Shown here piece after piece: positions 8,476 to 16,183 of a stretch of 64,000 nucleotides of DNA. The notes beneath the pieces were generated by a model. The model made no database searches and was not told the DNA's origin. It saw only the letters and a program-made list of their open reading frames with translations. Position numbers and translations under genes: made by a program. Location: contig JBBDJH010000013.1 of NCBI GenBank assembly GCA_040879985.1, positions 1 through 64,000 of the forward strand, read 5' to 3'. The DNA is from VRUE01 sp040879985 (GTDB lineage Bacteria; Actinomycetota; Thermoleophilia; Solirubrobacterales; 70-9). Each line of letters begins with the position of its first letter. Position 1 is the first letter of the stretch.

Positions 8476-9039
8476 CTATTTGTCGAAGCTGACCGCGACC
8501 GGCTCGCGCTCAGACTTGTCCTCGATCTCGAAGAACTCGCGGGCGGCGAAGTTGCCCTGCTTGGCGATGATCGAGGCCGGGAACTGTTCGATGTCGGTGT
8601 TGTAGGACTGCACGTTGGAGTTGTAAATCCGCCGCGATGCCTGGATTTCGTCCTCCAACTCGGAGAGGCTGCGGCTGAGCTGCTGGAAGTTCTCGGTGGC
8701 ACGCAGGGTCGGGTAGTTCTCGGCGACGGCGCGCAGGTCGGCCAGCGCCTGGGTCAGCTTCTGCTCGGCCTGGGCGGTTTCATCGACGTCCTGCGCCGAC
8801 ATCGCCTCGGCCCGCGCCTGGGTCGTCTTCTCAAACGTCTCCCGCTCGTGCGTGGCATAGCCCTTGACCGTCTCGACCAGGTTGGGGACGAGGTCGTGGC
8901 GGCGCTTGAGCTGCACGTCGATGCCGCTCCACGACTCGTCGACCCGGTTGCGCGCGGCGATGATCGCGTTGCGCTTGGCGACGAAGTAGAGGACCGCGAT
9001 CACGACGATCGCGACCAGCACGATGAGGGCAATGGTCAT
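8476..9039 (-). CDS. lemA: LemA family membrane-anchored protein
   Basis: 187 residues from ATG 9039 (another ATG at 9048 is possible). An N-terminal membrane helix (TIALIVLVAIVVIAVLYFVA) is followed by the coiled LemA helical domain. Conserved family blocks are RNRVDESWSGIDVQLKRRHDLVPNL and YPTLRATENFQQLSRSLSELE, with VQSYNTDIEQFP near the C-terminus. The cellular role of LemA is poorly defined. The gene immediately upstream in the divergent direction resembles DUF3137 proteins, which often accompany lemA, so the two may work together at the membrane. Confidence 0.92.
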   Translation of the reverse strand: MTIALIVLVAIVVIAVLYFVAKRNAIIAARNRVDESWSGIDVQLKRRHDLVPNLVETVKGYATHERETFEKTTQARAEAMSAQDVDETAQAEQKLTQALADLRAVAENYPTLRATENFQQLSRSLSELEDEIQASRRIYNSNVQSYNTDIEQFPASIIAKQGNFAAREFFEIEDKSEREPVAVSFDK

Positions 9040-9097
9040 CGCAGGCATCCTACCCGCCGCCTGCAAACCGGCGCATCTCGGCAATAGGATCCGGCGA

Positions 9098-9775
9098 GTG
9101 GGGGCGAAGCGGGAAGCGGAGGAATGGGCCGGGATCGTGCGCGGATACGGGGAGCGGCGCGGGCTGACCTACGAGCCGGTGGGGGGGATCAATCCGAAGG
9201 ACGGGCCGGTGGCGTTGTGCGTCGGTGGCTCGAACCGGCTGACCGGTCAGCTCGTCGACGGGTTCTGGGGCTCCTGCTGCGACGCCGACGAAGAGGAGGC
9301 GGGCGGCCTGTTCGGCAAGGCGCTGCTGCCGACCGCGCTGCTCGCCAAGGCCCACATGCCCGACCTGGCCCAGGTCGTGCCCGCCTTCAACGTCGAGTCG
9401 ATCGAGGGGCACGAGCACGTCACCAAGCGCCTCGGTCGCAGGGTCGAGTTCGAGTCGATCGAGTTCAACCGGCGCTTCCGGGCGACCGTGCCGAGCGAGT
9501 ACGACCCGGTCAAGCTGCGCGAGCTGTTCAGCCCCGGCTTCCTCGCCTGGACGACGACGATGACCGGTGAGATCGACTTCGGCGTCAACGACCGCCAGCT
9601 CTGGTTCCTCTGGCACCTGCGCGAGCGCAGCGCGGCCGAGCTCGAGGAGGCGCTGAGCAACGCCGGCAAGCTCTTCGGGCGGCTGCGGGGCGAGATGGAG
9701 GAGAGCGGCCTGCACGTCTACCGGCCGGGCCCCTGGCACGCCGGGCTCGAGCCCTTTCCCGATCAGGCGGGGTAG
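9098..9775 (+). CDS. Conserved hypothetical protein, DUF3137-like
   Basis: 225 residues from GTG 9098. The segment FESIEFNRRFRATVPSEYD followed by LFSPGFLAW resembles the conserved core of DUF3137 proteins (F-S-FN-RF then a position where a 'P-R-ME-L' block is expected). No membrane helix or catalytic motif is evident. It starts 58 bp from lemA on the opposite strand and overlaps the convergent NUDIX gene by 13 bp. The family match is weak and made by eye; function is unknown. Confidence 0.6.
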   Translation: MGAKREAEEWAGIVRGYGERRGLTYEPVGGINPKDGPVALCVGGSNRLTGQLVDGFWGSCCDADEEEAGGLFGKALLPTALLAKAHMPDLAQVVPAFNVESIEGHEHVTKRLGRRVEFESIEFNRRFRATVPSEYDPVKLRELFSPGFLAWTTTMTGEIDFGVNDRQLWFLWHLRERSAAELEEALSNAGKLFGRLRGEMEESGLHVYRPGPWHAGLEPFPDQAG

Positions 9776-10407
9776 TCGGGGTCGCCCGGCAGGACGACCC
9801 GGTGGTCGTCCTCGCTGCCGATCACCTTGGGCAGGATCGGCTCGATTGCACGGCCGCGGTGGGCCTCGATCGCCTCGCTCGACGTGCGGAAGGGGGCAAG
9901 TGCCTCGAGCTGGCTGATCGTCGGGAAGGCGAGCGTCATCTCGCCCGCGCGCTGGGCCTCGAGCGCCGCGCCGGGCTCGAACCAGCCGGCCTCGGTCGTC
10001 TCGACGCCGTCGGGCTCGGGCGGCGTGTGGGCGGGGGCGAGGGCGAGGAAGAACCAGGCGTCGAAGCGCCGCGAGACCACCTCGGGGGTGATCCAGCGCG
10101 AGAACAGCACCAGCTCCTCGTCGGCGGGCAGGGCGATCCCGGCCTCCTCCTCGAGCTCGCGCGCGGCGCAGGCCCGGTAGCCGGCCTCGCCTTCGCCGTC
10201 GCACTCGTCGACCCCGCCGCCGGGAAACACCCAGACCCCGGGCATGAACTTCGCGCTCTCGATCCGCTTGACCAGCAGCACCTCGAGCGCCCGGTCGGCG
10301 TGCTTGCCGCCGCGCCGCAGCAGCACGACGGACGCCGACGGCCGCGGCACCGCCGGCTCACCGAGATTCGGCGCCTCCGCGGGGCCCCGGTGTCTCTCCC
10401 CATCCAT
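9763..10407 (-). CDS. NUDIX hydrolase (NUDT19-like)
   Basis: 214 residues. The NUDIX signature is GGGVDE...AARELEEEAGI, with a slightly longer spacing between the Gly-rich start and the REL-EE-G part than in MutT, as is seen in NUDT19-type CoA/nucleotide hydrolases. The N-terminus (ASVVLLRRG, LEVLLVKRI) forms the first strands of the fold. It should cleave a nucleoside diphosphate linked to another group; the substrate is not identifiable. It is followed by bioA 35 bp downstream of... on the same strand bioA lies upstream, so co-transcription from bioA is possible. Confidence 0.85.
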   Translation of the reverse strand: MDGERHRGPAEAPNLGEPAVPRPSASVVLLRRGGKHADRALEVLLVKRIESAKFMPGVWVFPGGGVDECDGEGEAGYRACAARELEEEAGIALPADEELVLFSRWITPEVVSRRFDAWFFLALAPAHTPPEPDGVETTEAGWFEPGAALEAQRAGEMTLAFPTISQLEALAPFRTSSEAIEAHRGRAIEPILPKVIGSEDDHRVVLPGDPDYPA

Positions 10408-10442
10408 CGAACAACCCTAACCGGCGAGCGCGCTCTTCAAGG

Positions 10443-11753
10443 CTAGGCCGCCTGGGCGATCGGCGCCGGGTAGGCGCCGCGGCAGGCCGCCGCGATCGAC
10501 TCGGCGGTGATCCCTACGAGGCGTCGCAGCTCCTCGGCTGAGATAGAGAGGGGAGGCATCAGGACGACGACGTCGCCGAGCGGGCGGACGATCGCGCCGC
10601 GCCGGCGGGCCTCGAGGGCGACGCGGTGGCCGAGGCGCAGCGCCGGGTCGTGCTCGCCGAGGTCGATGCCGGTCATCGTGCCGCGGCGGCGCACCTCGGT
10701 TACCGCGGGCATCGCCGCGACGTCCTCGAGCAGCTCGCCGAGCAGTTCGACCTTCGCCCCGAGGCGCTCCAGCGTCCGCTCCCGCTCGAAGGCCTCGAGG
10801 CTGGCCAGCGCGGCGGCGCAGGCGAGCGGGTTGCCGGTGTAGGTGTGGCCGTGGAAGAAGGTCCGCCGCTCCTCCGGAGCGCCGAGGAAGCCGTCGTAGA
10901 TCCGCTCCGTGGCCAGCGTCGCCGCCAGCGGCAGGTAGCCGCCGGTGAGGCCCTTGGCGAGGCAGAGCAGGTCGGGCGCGACGCCCTCCTGCTCGCAGGC
11001 GAACATCGTCCCGGTGCGGCCGAAGCCGGTCGCGACCTCGTCGCAGATCAGCAGCACGCCGAAGCGGTTGCAGAGCTCGCGCGCTTCGCGCAGGTAGCCG
11101 GGCGGGTGGACCAGCATCCCGGCCGCGCCCTGGACCAGCGGCTCGACGATCAGCGCCGCGACCTCTTCCTCGTGGCAGCAGAGGACGCGCTCGAGGTCGG
11201 CGGCGTCGCCCGGCTCGGCCGCGTGGGTCGCGAACAGCAGCGGCCGGTAGGTGGAGTGGAAGAGGTCGATGCCGCCGACCGCGACCGAGCCGATCGTGTC
11301 GCCGTGGTAGGCGTCGCGCAGGTGGACGAAAGAGGTGCGGCGGCGGTGCTGGCCGCCGCGCTGCTGCTGGAACTGGAAGGCCATCTTGAGCGCGATCTCG
11401 ACCGCGGTCGAGCCCGACTCCGAGTAGAAGACGCGCGAGAGGCCGGGCGGGGCCAGCCCGACCAGCTTCGCGGCCAGCTCGGCCGCGCCGGGGTGGGAGA
11501 GGCCGAGCATGGTCGAGTGGGCGACCTTCTCGAGCTGCTCGCGCAGCGCCGCGTCGATGCCGGCGTGGCGATGCCCGTGGACGTTGCACCACAGCGAGGA
11601 GACGCCGTCGATGTAGCGGTTGCCGGCGCTGTCGATCAACTGCGCCCCCTCGGCCCGCTCGATGATCAGCGGCTCTTCCTCGACCCAGCCCCGTTGCTGG
11701 GTGAACGGGTGCCAGAGATGATCGCGATCGAGCTGCGCTGGATCCGTCGACAT
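10443..11753 (-). CDS. bioA: Adenosylmethionine-8-amino-7-oxononanoate aminotransferase
   Basis: 436 residues from ATG 11753; ATGs at 11762 and 11768 are also in frame. It transfers the amino group of SAM to KAPA, making DAPA in biotin synthesis. The class III aminotransferase features are clear: DHLWHPFTQQ at the N-terminus (BioA hallmark), SGSTAVEIALK, ICDEVATGFGRTG and the PLP-binding Lys in CLAKGLTGGYLPLAAT. HGHTYTGNPLACAAALASL is also typical. The other bio genes (bioD, bioF, bioB) lie 2.5 kb away on the same strand, separated by two lipid-desaturation genes on the other strand. Confidence 0.95.
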   Translation of the reverse strand: MSTDPAQLDRDHLWHPFTQQRGWVEEEPLIIERAEGAQLIDSAGNRYIDGVSSLWCNVHGHRHAGIDAALREQLEKVAHSTMLGLSHPGAAELAAKLVGLAPPGLSRVFYSESGSTAVEIALKMAFQFQQQRGGQHRRRTSFVHLRDAYHGDTIGSVAVGGIDLFHSTYRPLLFATHAAEPGDAADLERVLCCHEEEVAALIVEPLVQGAAGMLVHPPGYLREARELCNRFGVLLICDEVATGFGRTGTMFACEQEGVAPDLLCLAKGLTGGYLPLAATLATERIYDGFLGAPEERRTFFHGHTYTGNPLACAAALASLEAFERERTLERLGAKVELLGELLEDVAAMPAVTEVRRRGTMTGIDLGEHDPALRLGHRVALEARRRGAIVRPLGDVVVLMPPLSISAEELRRLVGITAESIAAACRGAYPAPIAQAA

Positions 11754-11820
11754 CGTCCCCATCAACATAAACCTGGCCGCGGCGGGTAACTCCCGGCCAG
11801 AGTGCGGAACTTCACAGACC

Positions 11821-11840
11821 GTGACATCGAACGATGTAAC
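11821..11840. promoter_or_regulatory. 20-bp palindrome between bioA and the desaturase operon
   Basis: GTGACATCGAACGATGTAAC: the arms GTnACATCG and CGATGTnAC pair around AA. It sits 11 bp before the ATG of the reductase gene and 68 bp before bioA, in the only divergent promoter region between them. It looks like a dimeric repressor site; the regulator is not identifiable here. Confidence 0.45.
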
Positions 11841-11850
11841 AATAGGCGGG

Positions 11851-12948
11851 ATGGCTGAGCGTGGAGCAGTGCCCCGGGTTCACCCCGCCAGGCGGCGGGC
11901 GCTGCGCGCCGTCAGCTCGCTGTTCAGCCCGCTGCTCCCCGACGACTACCTTGAACTGATCAACCCGCTCTGGTCGACGCGCGAGCTGCGCGGCCGGATC
12001 GAGCGGATCGACAAGGAGACGGCGGACACCGTCACCGTGCTGATCCGGCCCGGCTTCGAGTGGACCGGCCACCGCCCCGGCCAGTACCTGCGGATCGGGG
12101 TCGTGATCGACGGGGTGCACCACTGGCGTGCCTACTCGCTCACCTCGGACCCGGGCCGCTCCGACGGCTGCATCAGCATCACCCCGAAGCTGGTCGATTC
12201 CGGCAAGGTCTCGCCCTACCTCGTCCGCCAGGCAAGGCCCGGCGACATCGTCCGGCTCGGCGGAGTGGAAGGGACCTTCGTCCTCCCCGAGCCGCTGCCG
12301 GGCAAGTTGCTCTTCATCAGCGCCGGCAGCGGCATCACCCCGATCATGAGCATGCTGCGCAGCCTCCACCGCGAGGATGCCCTGGCCGACGTCGCCCACG
12401 TCCACTGCGCCCGCACCGCGAGCGACGTGATCTTCGCCGAGCGCCTGCGCGAGATCGACGACGCCCACCCGGGCTACCGGCTGCAGTTGCGGATCACCGC
12501 CGAGCAGGGCCGCATCTCGCCCGCCGACCTCGAGCGGCTCTGCCCCGACTGGCGGCAGCGCCACGCCTTCCTCTCCGGGCCGGCCGCGATGCTCGAAGCG
12601 ATGAGCGAGCACTGGCGGGGCGAGGGGGTGGCGGAGCGGCTCAGCCTGGAGCGCTTCCAGCCGATGATCGGCGGCGATCCCGGCGGTGGGGAGGGTGGTA
12701 GCGTGCGCTTCGCCAAGAGCGGGGTCGAGGCCGAGTGCGACGGCGCCACGCCGATCCTGGTCGGCGGCGAGGAGGCCGGCGCGATCCTCCCCTTCGGCTG
12801 TCGGATGGGCATCTGCCACACCTGCGTCGGGAAACTCTGCGCGGGCCAGGTCCGGGACCTGCGCACCGGCGATGTGCACGGCAGCGAAGGCGAGATGATC
12901 CGCACCTGCGTCAACGCGCCCGAGGGCCCGATCGAGATCGCACTTTGA
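11851..12948 (+). CDS. Ferredoxin reductase with fused [2Fe-2S] domain, desaturase electron donor (Rv3230c-like)
   Basis: 365 residues from ATG 11851 (RBS AGGCGGG); an earlier GTG at 11821 would place the coding start in the palindrome. Domains: FAD-binding barrel (GHRPGQYLRIG, WRAYSLTS), NAD(P)-binding domain (LLFISAGSGITPIMSML; HCARTASDVIF), and a C-terminal plant-type ferredoxin with CRMGICHTC, C at about 330 and C at about 352. It moves electrons from NADPH to the next enzyme. The next gene, 19 bp downstream, is a DesA3-type desaturase, the same pairing as Rv3230c/Rv3229c in Mycobacterium tuberculosis. Confidence 0.9.
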   Translation: MAERGAVPRVHPARRRALRAVSSLFSPLLPDDYLELINPLWSTRELRGRIERIDKETADTVTVLIRPGFEWTGHRPGQYLRIGVVIDGVHHWRAYSLTSDPGRSDGCISITPKLVDSGKVSPYLVRQARPGDIVRLGGVEGTFVLPEPLPGKLLFISAGSGITPIMSMLRSLHREDALADVAHVHCARTASDVIFAERLREIDDAHPGYRLQLRITAEQGRISPADLERLCPDWRQRHAFLSGPAAMLEAMSEHWRGEGVAERLSLERFQPMIGGDPGGGEGGSVRFAKSGVEAECDGATPILVGGEEAGAILPFGCRMGICHTCVGKLCAGQVRDLRTGDVHGSEGEMIRTCVNAPEGPIEIAL

Positions 12949-12967
12949 AACCACGGAAAGGCAGACG

Positions 12968-14224
12968 ATGAGCGCAGCAACCAGCGAGGCAGCGAGCCCA
13001 CTCAGTCACCTCTCGGCCGAGCGCCTGGACGAGCTCGGCCGCGAGTTCGACGCGATACGCGACCGCGTCGCCGCCGACCTCGGTGGCCGCGACCGCCGCT
13101 ACATCGAGAGCATGATCGCGATGCAGCGGCGCCTCGCCGTGCTGGGGCGCGTGCTGCTGCTCGCCTCGCGCTACCGGCCCGCCTGGGTTGCGGGGACGGC
13201 GACGCTCTCGATGGCCAAGATCCTCGAGAACATGGAGATCGGCCACAACGTCCTGCACGGCCAGTGGGACTGGATGAACGATCCCCAGATCAACTCCTCG
13301 ACCTGGGACTGGGACACCGCCTCGACCGCCGAGGCCTGGAAGCACTCGCACAACTACGTCCACCACACCTTCACCAACATCCTCGGCAAGGACAAGGATC
13401 TCGGCTACGAAATCATGCGGATCGACCCGCGGCAGAAGTGGCACCCCGTCTACCTCCTACAGCCGTTCTACAACCTCGTCCTGGCGGCCTTCTTCGAGTG
13501 GGGGGTGGCCTTCCACGACCTCGACTTCGAGGCGATCCGCAAAGGCGAGAAGTCAAAGCGGCAGGTCAAGCGCGAGCTGGCCGGGATCCGCGACAAGGCG
13601 AAGAGCCAGATCGTCAAGGACTACGTCGCCTGGCCGCTGCTCAGCGGGCTGGCGATGGCCGCCCTCGATGCCGCCGTCGAGGCGGGTCGTGGCCGCGGTG
13701 GCGGTGGCCGCGGCCGCAAGCGTCGCCAGGGCCTCCGCCGCGCGCTCGGAGCGGCGTTGCGCGGCGGCGCCGGCGCCTACCGGTCGACCGCCTCGGCGGA
13801 TGCGACCGCCAACATCGTCCGCAACGCCTGGGCCTACGCGATCATCTTCTGCGGCCACTTCCCGGACCAGACCTACACCTTCAGCCCCGAGGAGGTCGAG
13901 GACGAGAGCCGCGGCGGCTGGTACGTGCGCCAGCTCGCCGGTGCCGCGAACATCGAGGGCAGCCCGCTCTTCCACGTCGCCAGCGGCAACCTCGGCTACC
14001 AGGTCGAGCACCACCTCTTCCCCGACCTGCCGAGCACCCGCTACGCCGAGATCGCTCCCCAGGTCAAGGACATCTGCGAGCGCTACGGCCTGCCCTACAA
14101 CAGCGGCCCCTTCGGCCAGCAGCTGGGCATGGTGCAGCGGACGATCCTCAGGCTCGCTCTGCCGGGCGGGAAGGCGCGGGCGAAGCCGGGCCCCTACCGG
14201 GCGGAGCGGAACGGCTCGGCCTGA
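12968..14224 (+). CDS. Membrane acyl-CoA desaturase (DesA3-like) with Gly/Arg-rich insertion
   Basis: 418 residues. Three histidine boxes that bind the di-iron centre are present: HNVLHGQW (about 93-97), HSHNYVHH (about 126-133) and QVEHHLF (about 346-350). It should place a double bond in stearoyl/palmitoyl-CoA at the membrane, using electrons from the preceding reductase. Between KDYVAWPLLSG and ATANIVRNAWAY, where the family has a short link, there is an extra stretch at about residues 230-270 that is nearly all Ala, Gly and Arg. It is in frame and both flanks match the family. A pair of compensating frameshifts could also produce it. The gene ends just before a 37-nt hairpin. Confidence 0.88.
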   Translation: MSAATSEAASPLSHLSAERLDELGREFDAIRDRVAADLGGRDRRYIESMIAMQRRLAVLGRVLLLASRYRPAWVAGTATLSMAKILENMEIGHNVLHGQWDWMNDPQINSSTWDWDTASTAEAWKHSHNYVHHTFTNILGKDKDLGYEIMRIDPRQKWHPVYLLQPFYNLVLAAFFEWGVAFHDLDFEAIRKGEKSKRQVKRELAGIRDKAKSQIVKDYVAWPLLSGLAMAALDAAVEAGRGRGGGGRGRKRRQGLRRALGAALRGGAGAYRSTASADATANIVRNAWAYAIIFCGHFPDQTYTFSPEEVEDESRGGWYVRQLAGAANIEGSPLFHVASGNLGYQVEHHLFPDLPSTRYAEIAPQVKDICERYGLPYNSGPFGQQLGMVQRTILRLALPGGKARAKPGPYRAERNGSA

Positions 14225-14240
14225 TCGCCGAGCGCCGGCC

Positions 14241-14277
14241 TGGCGAGTTAGTCGCATATAGAGCGACTAACTCGCCA
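14241..14277. repeat. 37-nt palindrome, second family, copy 1
   Basis: TGGCGAGTTAGTCGC and GCGACTAACTCGCCA form a perfect 15-bp stem around ATATAGA; the pairing extends three bases further on each side (14238-14280). It lies between the convergent stops of the desaturase and bioD and contains the bioD stop codon, so it may end both transcripts. A second copy at 33833-33869 has the same length and the same loop type, with a paired G-to-C swap at position 7. Confidence 0.85.
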
Positions 14278-14914
14278 GGCGCAGCCATGAGTCCGGTTCG
14301 CCGAGGTCGAGCTGCGGCAGCGTCTCGACCCTGACCGCGCCGAGTGCCGCGATCGTCTCGTGGTTCGACCGCTCGATCGGGCCCGGGTCCTGCGGCCAGG
14401 GGGTGAGCACGACCGCGGTGACCTCAAGCCCGGCGGCGCGCGCCGCCGCGAGCGTCAGCAGCGTGTGGTTGATCGTGCCGAGGCCGGGCGAGGCGGCGAC
14501 GACCAGCGGCAGGCCGAGGTCGGCGGCGAGGTCGCGGACGAGGTAGCCGGGCGCCAGCGGCACGAGCAGCCCGCCGACCCCCTCGCAGACCAGCGCCTCG
14601 GCCCCGGCGGCGGCTGCCCGCGCGGCATCGTGCAGCCGCTCCGGCGAGATCTCCTCGCCGGCGAGCTGCGCCGCCAGGTGCGGCGACATCGGCGGCCCGT
14701 AGCGGTAGGGCACGATCTGATCGTCGCTCTGCGTCGAGCCGGCGGCGCGGCGCAGCAGGGCGTGGTCCGGCTCGCCTCCCTCGTCCAGCCCGGTCAGGGC
14801 GGGCTTGAAGACGGCGACGCGCTTGCCTTCCCGGGCGAGGCTGCGGGCGATCGCCGCGGCGACCACGGTCTTGCCGACCCCCGTCCCAGTGCCCGTAACA
14901 AAGACCCCACGCAT
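14267..14914 (-). CDS. bioD: Dethiobiotin synthetase
   Basis: 215 residues from ATG 14914, chosen because the P-loop VTGTGTGVGKT then begins at residue 5 as in the family. It carboxylates DAPA with CO2 and ATP to close the ureido ring of dethiobiotin. Other family blocks: FKPALTG, the catalytic Lys region, CEGVGGLLVPL and VVAASPGLGTINHTLLT. It is the last gene of the bioB-bioF-bioD operon; its stop codon lies within the 37-nt palindrome. A 45-nt palindrome separates it from bioF. Confidence 0.95.
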   Translation of the reverse strand: MRGVFVTGTGTGVGKTVVAAAIARSLAREGKRVAVFKPALTGLDEGGEPDHALLRRAAGSTQSDDQIVPYRYGPPMSPHLAAQLAGEEISPERLHDAARAAAAGAEALVCEGVGGLLVPLAPGYLVRDLAADLGLPLVVAASPGLGTINHTLLTLAAARAAGLEVTAVVLTPWPQDPGPIERSNHETIAALGAVRVETLPQLDLGEPDSWLRLAS

Positions 14915-14932
14915 GGCGGCGAACCTACTGCT

Positions 14933-14977
14933 TCCGCTGTTCCTTTCCCCCGTCATATGTGGATAAGGAACAGCGGA
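14933..14977. repeat. 45-nt palindromic element, copy H (TCCGCTGTTC subtype)
   Basis: TCCGCTGTTCCTTTCC on one side and AAGGAACAGCGGA on the other, 45 nt from TCCG to CGGA, with an internal mismatch near the loop. It fills the bioF-bioD intergenic gap within the operon. Same subtype as the copy at 36012. Confidence 0.9.
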
Positions 14978-14983
14978 GGCTGA

Positions 14984-16183
14984 TTAAGCCGGGACTGGGG
15001 GCCCGGCCGGGGCATTGGTTGGGGCGACGCCCAGCTCACGGGCCGCTTCGCCCGCCGCCCGGCTTGCCTCGCGCAGCTCGGCCGGCTCGTGCGTCGCCAT
15101 CACGCTGAAGCGCAGCCGCGAGGAGCCCGGCGGTACGGTCGGGGGGCGGATGCCCTGGGCGAAGACACCGCGCCCCAGCAGCCGCTCGCAGAGCTCCATC
15201 GTGCGCCCCGCGTCGCCGACCTCAAGCGGCACGATCTGACTCTCTCCGCCGCCCGGGTCGAGGCCCTCGGCCGCCAGGCCTTGGCGCAGCACGGCCGCGT
15301 TCGCTGCCAGGCGCCGGACCCGCTGCGGCTCGGCCTCGAGCAGCTCCAGCGCGGCGAGCGCCGCGGCCGGCGCGGCTGGCGGCAGCGCCGTCGAGAAGAT
15401 GAAGGAGCGCGCGGTGTTGAGCAGGTACTCGCGCAGATCGGCGTCGCAGCAGGCGTAGGCGCCGTAGGAGCCGAGCGCCTTGCCGAGCGTGCCGACGACG
15501 AGGTCGACCTCGTCGCTGAGCCCGGCCGCGGCGACCGAGCCGCGCCCGCCGGGGCCGAGGGCGCCGGTCGCGTGCGCCTCGTCGACCATCAACCGGCAGT
15601 CGTGGGTACGGGCGAGTCGCACCAGGTCCTCGAGCGGGGCGACGTCGCCGTCCATCGAGAAGACGCCGTCGCTGACGATCAGCGCCGCCCGCCCGCCGGC
15701 CTGGTCCAGCCCCCAGGCGAGGTGCTCTACATCTCCATGGCGGTAGACGAAGGTCTCGGCGCGGGCGAGCCGGCAGCCGTCGACGATGCTGGCGTGGTTG
15801 AGCTCGTCGGAGAAGACGACGCCGCCGCGGCCGGCGAGCGCCGCGATCGTGCCGACGTTGGCCAGGTAGCCGGAGCCGAACAGCAGCGCCGCCTCGTAGC
15901 CCTTGAACGCCGCCAACCGCCGCTCGAGCTCGACGTGCGGCTCCATGTTGCCCGAGATCAGCCGCGAGGCGCCGGCGCCGGCGCCCCAGCGCAACGCCGC
16001 CTCGGCCGCCGCCTCGCGCACCCGCGGCTCGCCCGCCAGGCCGAGGTAGTCGTTGGAGCAGAGCAGCAGCACCGGCTCTCCGTCGAGCAGGATGCGCGGG
16101 CCCTGCGCCCCCTCGACCAGCCGCAGCCGGCGGCGGAGCCCGCTCGCGCCGAGCTCCTCCAGCCGCTCTGCGACATCGGTCAT
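14984..16183 (-). CDS. bioF: 8-amino-7-oxononanoate synthase
   Basis: 399 residues from ATG 16183. It joins pimeloyl-ACP (or CoA) and L-alanine to make KAPA with PLP. Motifs: CSNDYLGLAGEPRV, GAGASRLISGN, FSDELNHASIVDGCRLA, VDEAHATGALGPGGRG and the PLP Lys in VVGTLGKALGSYGAY; STALPPAAPAAALAAL follows as usual. An open frame continues more than 300 codons upstream but is the antisense-phase shadow of bioB. The start overlaps the bioB stop as ATGA, so the two are translationally coupled. Confidence 0.95.
   Translation of the reverse strand: MTDVAERLEELGASGLRRRLRLVEGAQGPRILLDGEPVLLLCSNDYLGLAGEPRVREAAAEAALRWGAGAGASRLISGNMEPHVELERRLAAFKGYEAALLFGSGYLANVGTIAALAGRGGVVFSDELNHASIVDGCRLARAETFVYRHGDVEHLAWGLDQAGGRAALIVSDGVFSMDGDVAPLEDLVRLARTHDCRLMVDEAHATGALGPGGRGSVAAAGLSDEVDLVVGTLGKALGSYGAYACCDADLREYLLNTARSFIFSTALPPAAPAAALAALELLEAEPQRVRRLAANAAVLRQGLAAEGLDPGGGESQIVPLEVGDAGRTMELCERLLGRGVFAQGIRPPTVPPGSSRLRFSVMATHEPAELREASRAAGEAARELGVAPTNAPAGPPVPA

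Noticed and set aside
9239..9250. CTGACCGGTCAG palindrome as another TetR operator
   Set aside because: It lies inside a coding sequence and differs from TGACTGGYCAGTC; short GC palindromes are frequent here by chance.
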